The position numbers were made by a program, and so were the translations under genes. Below are positions 5,756-10,763 of a stretch of 10,763 nt of DNA, piece after piece. Numbering within the stretch: the stretch's first letter is position 1; each line of letters starts with the position of its first letter. The DNA is from CAZPUI01 sp964415525. GTDB taxonomy: Bacteria; Acidobacteriota; Holophagae; Holophagales; Holophagaceae. The stretch is from contig CAYQAS010000129.1 of the NCBI GenBank assembly GCA_964415525.1, positions 1 to 10,763 on the forward strand, in the 5' to 3' direction. The notes beneath the pieces are model-generated. The model saw only the letters and a list, made by a program, of their open reading frames with translations, had not been told where the DNA came from and searched no databases.

Positions 5756-5922
5756 AACAGACGCCACATCGGGCTGGCTCCGTCTCCCACGGGATGTGTG
5801 AGCAGAACCGGTTCCGGTGGGGACGCCTGGGGCCCAGGCCAAGCTTGTCTCCGGGAAGTCGCGCGAAGTCCTTGGGCGCTCCATTTCAGGGAATCCGGGC
5901 TTGAATATCCGAAAAACCGATA

Positions 5923-5959
5923 GAGCACCTGCCGGGATCGGTGCTCCCGATCTCTCGGG
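5923..5959 (+). promoter_or_regulatory. Competing hairpins in the kinase upstream region
   Basis: Three stems overlap: GAGCACC/GGTGCTC (5923-5929 with 5940-5946), GGGATCGG/CCGATCTC (5934-5941 with 5947-5954, one G-T pair, 5-base loop) and CCCGA/TCGGG (5946-5950 with 5955-5959). The middle stem excludes both others. A short T-run (TTTTTT, 5986-5991) follows about 26 bases later. The region could be an attenuator-like leader or the hydrolase 3' end; neither is proven. Confidence 0.38.
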
Positions 5960-6007
5960 TGGTCGAACTCCGTTGTTTCATGGCGTTTTTTCATTACTTG
6001 GATTGGG

Positions 6008-6013
6008 TGTAAT
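6008..6013 (+). promoter_or_regulatory. Candidate -10 element for the kinase gene
   Basis: TGTAAT matches TATAAT at 5 of 6 positions and lies in the most AT-rich part of the 400-base gap, 117 bases before the start region. No good -35 stands at 16-18 bases (the place is a T-run), so this is tentative. The remainder of the gap from 5727 to 6130 holds only the hairpins and palindrome listed separately, and no gene. Confidence 0.3.
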
Positions 6014-6092
6014 TGGGTTCACGGAGGTTGCAACACGATTGATCCAGGCCGCCGCCGTTGAACCGATTGGGCTAGAGTTGTTGGGTTATCGA

Positions 6093-6106
6093 CGACCTTC
6101 GGGTCG
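6093..6106 (+). other. UUCG-tetraloop hairpin just upstream of the kinase start
   Basis: CGACC-TTCG-GGTCG would form a 5-bp stem closed by a C-G pair around UUCG, an exceptionally stable small RNA hairpin. It ends about 12 bases before the GAAAGG ribosome binding site (6118-6123) and could influence translation or mRNA stability of the kinase gene. Confidence 0.5.
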
Positions 6107-6130
6107 CCCGCGTTCCTGAAAGGTGTGGCC

Positions 6131-9100
6131 GTGCACCGTTCTTTCCCCGAAAGCAGTTGGCTCACCACACCTGTCCGAATCTTGGCCGCGATACCCCTTC
6201 TGGCGGGGATGGGTGCGCTTGTCCTATGGGTGCTTGGCAAGTCAGAGCTGACTGCATTTGGGCAGGGCCATGTGCCCATGGCTCCCAGCACGGCCATGGT
6301 GTTTTGTGGGTTCGGTTTGGCGCAGTTCCTCGCCGTCCACTGTCCTGCTCATCGGGCTGCCCAGCGGGCAGCGTTCTGGATCATCCTGCTGGGGACTCTG
6401 GTCGCACTGGTCCTCGGCACGCTGTCAGCTTTCGGCATTCGCCCTCCCGTGGAACACCTTGGACTCGTAAAAAACCCCGCAGCAATCGACGGCATTCCCG
6501 TGGGGCACATGTCCCCCCTCACGGCCATTGCCTTCGTCCTAGCGGGGCTGGCCCATCTGAGCACGCCGAGGACCCTCCCAGGTCGGCTGCAAAGCGGACC
6601 CGCTGCCCTCTGCTTTGCGGCCCTGCTCTTGGGTCTGAGCCTGCTCCTGGTTTTGGCCTACCTCTTTGGATCGCCACTTCTGGTCGGGACCTCGTTCATC
6701 CCTCCCGCGCTTTTGACGAGTGGGGCCTTTCTTGCCTTGGGGCTGGGGCTGGCCTTGCACTCCCTGCCTCACCTGCCCCCTCTGCAAGATCGGCCGAGAT
6801 CAGAGGTGGTGGCTGGTCTCACCTACTTGGGCGTCTTCGCGCTTGTGGCCCTGGGAACCCTCACCATCAGCTACATCCATCTCCGCCATTATGAAACGGA
6901 GCTCCGCACCGCTGCCCAACGCCAACTGATCACCATCACGGATCTGAAGGTACGCCAACTTGCCGAGTACCGCCGGGAAAGGCTGGCAGATGCCTTCTTC
7001 CTGATGCATGCCCCTGGCTTTTCAGAGTTGGCTTCCCAGGTCCTGGGAAACGCCTCCGATGCCCGTTCGGCGCACCGGCTTCAGCAGTGGATGGAGCGAC
7101 TCCGCTTCCAGGAACAGTATTCGCTGCTTCGACTGGTGGATGAGCAGGGCCGGGTGCGCCTGTCTTGGCCACCTTCGGGTCCACCTCTGGGACCGGCTTC
7201 ACTTCAGGCACTAACCCAGGTCCTTCAGTCGGGCAAACCCCAACTGGTGGATTTCCACCTGAATGCGCAGGATCGGCATCCCCACATCGCACTGATGGTG
7301 CCCGTTCCGGATGTCCGGAACAGTCTGCGGATGCGGGGGGCCTTGGCCCTGCGACTCGAGGCCACGACATTCATCTACCCCTTCCTCAAGGCTTGGCCAC
7401 TGGCCAGTCGGAGTGCCGAAACCCTCCTGGTGCGAAGAGATGGTGACGAGGTGGTGGTGCTCAATGAACTCCGATTCGAAGACAAGGGACCGCTCCAGCT
7501 CCGTATGCCCCTGGCAAGAACCGATCACCCCGCCGTCAGGGCAGCCCTGCGGCAGGAGGGACTGGTCACGGGGTTGGACCACCGGGGCATTCCAGTGTTT
7601 GCCTCTCTCCATCAGATTCCAGAATCACCCTGGGCACTGGTGGCTTGCATCGACCGTTCTGAGGTCCTGGCTCCAGTCAGGGCAAGGGTTTGGCAACTGT
7701 TGGGACTGAATCTGCTGCTATTGGCGACCGTGGCCTCTGGGCTCGGCTTGCTGTGGCGCTCCCAGCGTCTGCGTACCTTGCAGGCCATCCTTGGGGCCGA
7801 AGTCGAACTGCGTGCGAGTGAATTCCGGTTCCGACATGCCGTCGAGGAAGTGCCCTTCCCGATGATGATCCATGCCGAAGACGGGGAAGTGATCACCATG
7901 AGCCGAGCCTGGACCGAAGTGAGCGGATACAGCCAAGCCGACATTCCGACCATCGAAGCCTGGACCGAAAAGGCCTATGGCGTGCATCGCCAAGGGGTGA
8001 TCGAAGAAATCAACAAGCTCTACGACCTCGAACATCGCAAGACCGAGGGCGAATACACCATCACCTGCCGCGATGGAGCCACGCGCATCTGGGATTTTTC
8101 CTCGGTTTCCCTGGGAAGACTGCCGGATGGACGGCGGATTGCCCTGAGCATGGCGTTCGATGTCACCGAGCGCAAACAGGCGGAAGCGGACCTGAGCCAG
8201 AGCTATGCCCTGCTTGCGAAGCTCGCCAACCTCGTGCCTGGTGTGGTCTACCAGTACCGTCTGTATCCGGATGGGCGGTCCGCATTCCCCTACTCGAGCC
8301 CTGGGATAGAAGGCATCTACGAGGTAACCCCGGAGGAGGTCCGGGAAGACGCCACGCCCGTGTTCGGGCGGTTGCATCCCGATGACTACGATTCCGTTGC
8401 CAATGCGATCAAGCAATCGGCCCTCACCTTGGAAGAGTTTCACTCTGTGTTCCGGGTCATCCTGCCCCGGCAGGGCCTTCGCTGGCGCTGGTCGCAGGCC
8501 CATCCGGAACGGATGGAGGATGGAGGCACCCTCTGGCACGGCATCATTCTCGATATTACCGATCGAAAGCAGGCCGAGGAGGCGATGCGGGAGAGCGAGA
8601 ACCATTTCCGGTCTGTCGTGGCTTCGTTATCTGAAGGCATTGTTCAAAGCGACCGGGAGGGAGCGATCCTTGCCTGGAATCCAGCCGCCGAACAGATCCT
8701 GGGACTCTCCGGCGATCAATTGAGAGGGCATTCTGTCATCGACCCGCGCTGGGAAGCGGTCCAGGAAGACGGCAGGGCTTTCCCAATCGAAGAACAACCC
8801 GCCCGCACGGCCTTGCGGACGGGACTGCCACAACTGGACAAGGTCTTTGCTGTCCGAAAGGCGGATGGGTCGCTGACCTGGATTTCGGTCAATGCGATAC
8901 CTGTCTTCACGCCTGGCGACCCCAAGCCTTCGTCAGTGGTCGCCTCGTTTTCCGACATCACCGAACGAAAGCAAGCCGAGGAAGAAAAAATCCACCTTCA
9001 AGCTCAACTTCAACAATCCCAGAAGATGGAAAGCCTCGGCACCTTGGCGGGCGGCGTCGCCCACGACATGAACAATGTGCTGGGGGCCATTCTCGGCCTC

Positions 9101-10111
9101 GCCTCTGCTCACATCGGCACCGTTCCCTACGGGAGCCCGCTCCACCGAGCCCTCGATACCATCTGCAAGGCCACGGAACGGGGTGGCAAGATGGTCAAGA
9201 GCCTGCTGAGCTTTGCCCGCCAGAGCCCCGCCGAGAGCAGCAAGCTCGATATGAACGCCATTATTCGAGAGCAGGTCGTCCTTCTGGAACGCACGACCCT
9301 GGCGAAGGTTCGCCTGCAAATGGAGATGGAGACCGAACTGCGACCCATCCTGGGCGATGCGAGCGCTCTCACCCACGCATTCATGAACCTCTGCGTCAAT
9401 GCCGTCGACGCCATGCCGGATGGCGGCACCCTCACCCTGCTCTCCCGCAATGTGGATAACGACTGGATTGAGGTCGTGGTTAAAGACACAGGCATGGGAA
9501 TGCCTAAGGAGGTTCTGGAGAAGGCCATGGAACCCTTTTTCACAACCAAGGAGATCGGCAAGGGAACTGGACTAGGCCTATCCATGGTCTTCAGCACCGT
9601 TAAGGCTCACCGAGGGCAGATGGCGATCGAGAGCGAGCCCGGCCAAGGCACCCGTGTCATGCTGCGCTTCCCCGCCTGCGAGCAGGCTCCATCCGAACTG
9701 GCCGCCAGGCCTGGGGTTGTGGAGGCCAGCTCGAATCCCCACACGACCCGGAAGGTGCTGCTCATTGATGATGATGACCTGATCCAAAGTTCTGTCCTGG
9801 CGATCCTGGAAGTTCTGGGTCATACCAAGGTGAGCACGGCTCAGAGCGGTGAGGAGGCGCTGTCCATGCTGGAGGCAGGGCTTGAAGTGGATCTCGTCTT
9901 CCTGGACATGAACATGCCAGGTCTGGGCGGAATCGGAACGCTCCCTCGATTGCGTGCACAGCGCCCCGAAGTGCCCGTGCTGCTGACCACAGGGCGAGTC
10001 GACCAGACAGCCCTTGCCTTAGCTTCGGCTCATCCGGGCGTCACATTGCTCTCCAAGCCATTCGGGTTGCGAGAGCTCCAGAAACACCTTGAAAATGTCG
10101 GATTGGGCTAA
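6131..10111 (+). CDS. Membrane PAS-domain hybrid sensor histidine kinase
   Basis: This encodes 1,326 residues. GTG 6131 has GAAAGG at 6118-6123 with 7-base spacing; GTG 6125, two codons earlier, is in frame but too close to that site. Predicted order: seven membrane helices (about 18-38, 51-70, 81-101, 127-144, 158-180, 190-210, 228-250), a roughly 270-residue extracytoplasmic region, an eighth helix (about 521-542), three PAS domains (about 560-683, 688-813, 821-948) each ending in a D[IV]T[ED]RKQAE linker, HisKA with His978 (GGVAHDMNN), HATPase with N-box NLCVNAVDAM, DTGMGM and GKGTGLGLSM, and a C-terminal receiver with acidic pocket IDDDD, phospho-acceptor Asp1259 (VFLDMNMPG) and Lys1309 (LLSKPFG). 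With a cytoplasmic N-terminus, eight helices place the sensor outside and the kinase inside. No Hpt or output regulator lies nearby, so the phosphorelay partner is elsewhere. The gene stands alone behind a long leader. Confidence 0.95.
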   Translation: MHRSFPESSWLTTPVRILAAIPLLAGMGALVLWVLGKSELTAFGQGHVPMAPSTAMVFCGFGLAQFLAVHCPAHRAAQRAAFWIILLGTLVALVLGTLSAFGIRPPVEHLGLVKNPAAIDGIPVGHMSPLTAIAFVLAGLAHLSTPRTLPGRLQSGPAALCFAALLLGLSLLLVLAYLFGSPLLVGTSFIPPALLTSGAFLALGLGLALHSLPHLPPLQDRPRSEVVAGLTYLGVFALVALGTLTISYIHLRHYETELRTAAQRQLITITDLKVRQLAEYRRERLADAFFLMHAPGFSELASQVLGNASDARSAHRLQQWMERLRFQEQYSLLRLVDEQGRVRLSWPPSGPPLGPASLQALTQVLQSGKPQLVDFHLNAQDRHPHIALMVPVPDVRNSLRMRGALALRLEATTFIYPFLKAWPLASRSAETLLVRRDGDEVVVLNELRFEDKGPLQLRMPLARTDHPAVRAALRQEGLVTGLDHRGIPVFASLHQIPESPWALVACIDRSEVLAPVRARVWQLLGLNLLLLATVASGLGLLWRSQRLRTLQAILGAEVELRASEFRFRHAVEEVPFPMMIHAEDGEVITMSRAWTEVSGYSQADIPTIEAWTEKAYGVHRQGVIEEINKLYDLEHRKTEGEYTITCRDGATRIWDFSSVSLGRLPDGRRIALSMAFDVTERKQAEADLSQSYALLAKLANLVPGVVYQYRLYPDGRSAFPYSSPGIEGIYEVTPEEVREDATPVFGRLHPDDYDSVANAIKQSALTLEEFHSVFRVILPRQGLRWRWSQAHPERMEDGGTLWHGIILDITDRKQAEEAMRESENHFRSVVASLSEGIVQSDREGAILAWNPAAEQILGLSGDQLRGHSVIDPRWEAVQEDGRAFPIEEQPARTALRTGLPQLDKVFAVRKADGSLTWISVNAIPVFTPGDPKPSSVVASFSDITERKQAEEEKIHLQAQLQQSQKMESLGTLAGGVAHDMNNVLGAILGLASAHIGTVPYGSPLHRALDTICKATERGGKMVKSLLSFARQSPAESSKLDMNAIIREQVVLLERTTLAKVRLQMEMETELRPILGDASALTHAFMNLCVNAVDAMPDGGTLTLLSRNVDNDWIEVVVKDTGMGMPKEVLEKAMEPFFTTKEIGKGTGLGLSMVFSTVKAHRGQMAIESEPGQGTRVMLRFPACEQAPSELAARPGVVEASSNPHTTRKVLLIDDDDLIQSSVLAILEVLGHTKVSTAQSGEEALSMLEAGLEVDLVFLDMNMPGLGGIGTLPRLRAQRPEVPVLLTTGRVDQTALALASAHPGVTLLSKPFGLRELQKHLENVGLG
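8159..8980 (+). repeat. Triplicated PAS linker coding repeat within the kinase
   Basis: The linker DVTERKQAE / DITDRKQAE / DITERKQAE is encoded at 8159-8185, 8552-8578 and 8954-8980, at the end of each PAS domain. Spacing is about 395-400 bases. The copies use different synonymous codons and the PAS bodies differ strongly, so this reflects ancient domain duplication and conserved signal-transmission geometry rather than recent DNA repeats. Confidence 0.8.
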
Positions 10112-10308
10112 GGGCACATTTCATTTCCCGGCGGAAGCCCTCGCCCCAATCTGGAGCACACATTCTGGACAAGTGCTTTTCTTGCGGCCTCGCAATGAGC
10201 GGCCTTCACCTTCGATAGATCAACAAAAGTTTGTTTCTTGGGCAGCCTGTAAGCGGAATTTCCATGCCCTTCCAACTCGTTAATTAATAATACAAGCAAG
10301 GAAGTATG
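10112..10308. other. Non-coding, AT-richer stretch between kinase and tRNA remnant
   Basis: No convincing gene is seen. Composition shifts towards A+T, ending with a run of mostly A and T at 10280-10292 that is unlike the rest of the window. A perfect short dyad AACAAA-AG-TTTGTT lies at 10222-10235. A minus-strand open frame (from 10404) ends here, but its start is an antisense reading of the tRNA remnant. If the tRNA remnant is an attachment site, this is the outermost end of the integrated element. Confidence 0.5.
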
Positions 10309-10355
10309 GCTTTGGGAGCAGAGGGTCGAAGGTTCGAATCCTTTCGCCCCGACCA
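10309..10355 (+). pseudogene. tRNA-Pro(TGG) 3' fragment, probable attachment-site remnant
   Basis: The 3' half of a tRNA is intact. The anticodon loop is TTTGGGA (10311-10317) with TGG at positions 34-36 and the G37 usual in tRNA-Pro. The 3' anticodon strand is GCAGA and the variable loop GGGTC. The T-arm is GAAGG-TTCGAAT-CCTTT (10328-10344), the 3' acceptor strand CGCCCCG with discriminator A, and CCA is encoded (10353-10355). Upstream the anticodon stem fails after two pairs, and no D-arm or 5' acceptor strand (expected CGGGGCG) is present, so the gene cannot make a tRNA. The break at the anticodon stem-loop is the usual crossover position of tyrosine integrases. A terminator directly downstream suggests the right side is the original chromosome and the integrated DNA lies to the left. 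Confidence 0.78.
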
Positions 10356-10392
10356 ACAAGCCAGTCGCAACATCAACACTGGCAACACCTGG

Positions 10393-10428
10393 GAGCCCGG
10401 TCACGCGAGTGACCGGGCTCTTCGCTTT
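10393..10428 (+). terminator. Strong intrinsic terminator downstream of the tRNA-Pro remnant
   Basis: A perfect 12-bp stem (GAGCCCGGTCAC at 10393-10404 with GTGACCGGGCTC at 10409-10420) with a GCGA (GNRA-type) loop is followed by TTCGCTTT. It begins 37 bases after the encoded CCA, the normal place for a tRNA-gene terminator, and indicates that the flank to the right is the original tRNA locus. Confidence 0.8.
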
Positions 10429-10763
10429 GAGGCGGATGTCCCGAGATGTCCTCGTAAGTCCAATGTTTCACCCGCCGGTTCACAAGAATGGGGACGAAAT
10501 GTTAGCAGTTGGACTTTGCAAAAAAGCGGCATGCTTCGAGCCCAACGACAGAGGGTCACGCTCGTTGAACGCACGGCCTAATGCACCGATCGGCCAAGGA
10601 TCTCAGGCGTTTCTGGCGACACAGATGAGGTGCGGATCACAACCGCTCGAATCCTGCCTGAGCCTGCTCGACACATCCCCCAGTGATCACACCGAGCCTC
10701 CCTCGCTTTCAATGGGCGACATGGACTTCGGGGTCGGGTCGTGAATATTTGCCACGACGTGGC
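10429..10763. other. Right-end region with no recognisable gene
   Basis: Open frames here have no ribosome binding site or family resemblance and some begin inside the terminator. Visible structure is limited to an 8-bp inverted repeat AAGTCCAA/TTGGACTT (10456-10463 and 10509-10516) and a perfect 13-bp palindrome GCCACG-A-CGTGGC at 10751-10763, touching the window edge. Confidence 0.5.

Noticed and set aside
5955..5972. T-arm-like GGTCGAACTCC suggesting another tRNA
   Set aside because: There is no acceptor, D-arm or anticodon arm around it, and the stem pairing does not hold.
10108..10404. Minus-strand open frame of 98 residues next to the kinase
   Set aside because: Its GAKGFEPSTLCSQS segment is the typical antisense translation of a tRNA T-arm and anticodon region, it starts in the tRNA flank, and it has no ribosome binding site.
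10549..10557. CAGAGGGTC direct repeat of part of the tRNA remnant (10319-10327)
   Set aside because: Only nine bases match and the flanking T-arm does not, so it is probably chance rather than a second attachment site.
10409..10744. Plus-strand frame of 111 residues at the right end
   Set aside because: It begins inside the terminator hairpin, lacks a ribosome binding site and resembles no protein family I know.

Overview
The window is GC-rich, with compact genes and strong AGGAGG-type ribosome binding sites. It carries stand-alone enzyme and ligand-binding domains plus a very large membrane PAS sensor kinase. This fits a free-living Gram-negative-type soil or sediment bacterium. The gene mix reminds me of Acidobacteriota (Holophaga/Geothrix-like), but that is an impression from protein style and no marker gene is present to fix the taxon.

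Layout. (1) Bases 1-1639 hold three same-strand genes: a tandem-domain VOC (glyoxalase-fold) protein cut by the left edge, a secreted DUF1579 protein overlapping it by 10 bases, and a single-domain VOC protein separated by a hairpin. (2) Bases 1640-3900 hold an Rrf2-family regulator with a dyad next to its start, a 60-residue cysteine-containing helix-turn-helix protein behind a cluster of overlapping palindromes, an AhpD-like carboxymuconolactone decarboxylase (CMD) family protein with an intact CxxC...H site, and an SRPBCC/AHSA1 protein. (3) Bases 3924-4854 hold a second SRPBCC gene converging on a third SRPBCC gene on the minus strand. (4) A carbon-nitrogen hydrolase starts divergently from the third SRPBCC gene. 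(5) After about 400 bases of structured non-coding DNA comes a roughly 1,326-residue hybrid histidine kinase: seven membrane segments, a large extracytoplasmic region, an eighth membrane segment, three PAS domains, HisKA, HATPase and a C-terminal receiver. (6) Beyond the kinase, a short AT-richer stretch runs into the 3' part of a tRNA-Pro(TGG) gene with no 5' half, followed by a strong hairpin terminator. This is the arrangement left at the far end of an element integrated in a tRNA gene.

How the parts may work together. The genes between 1 and 4854 are rich in small detoxification or ligand-binding folds (VOC, CMD/AhpD, SRPBCC) around a cysteine-bearing Rrf2 regulator. That is compatible with a locus responding to reactive or electrophilic compounds, but no substrate can be read from the sequence. 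The kinase looks like an orphan: its receiver has no output domain, and no phosphotransfer protein or DNA-binding response regulator is present. The truncated tRNA implies that DNA to its left, possibly including the kinase or the whole window, could belong to an integrated island whose other end and integrase lie outside. The best candidates for something undescribed are the palindrome-led cysteine HTH protein within the Rrf2/CMD/SRPBCC cluster, the kinase's repeated membrane motif, and the tRNA-end junction.
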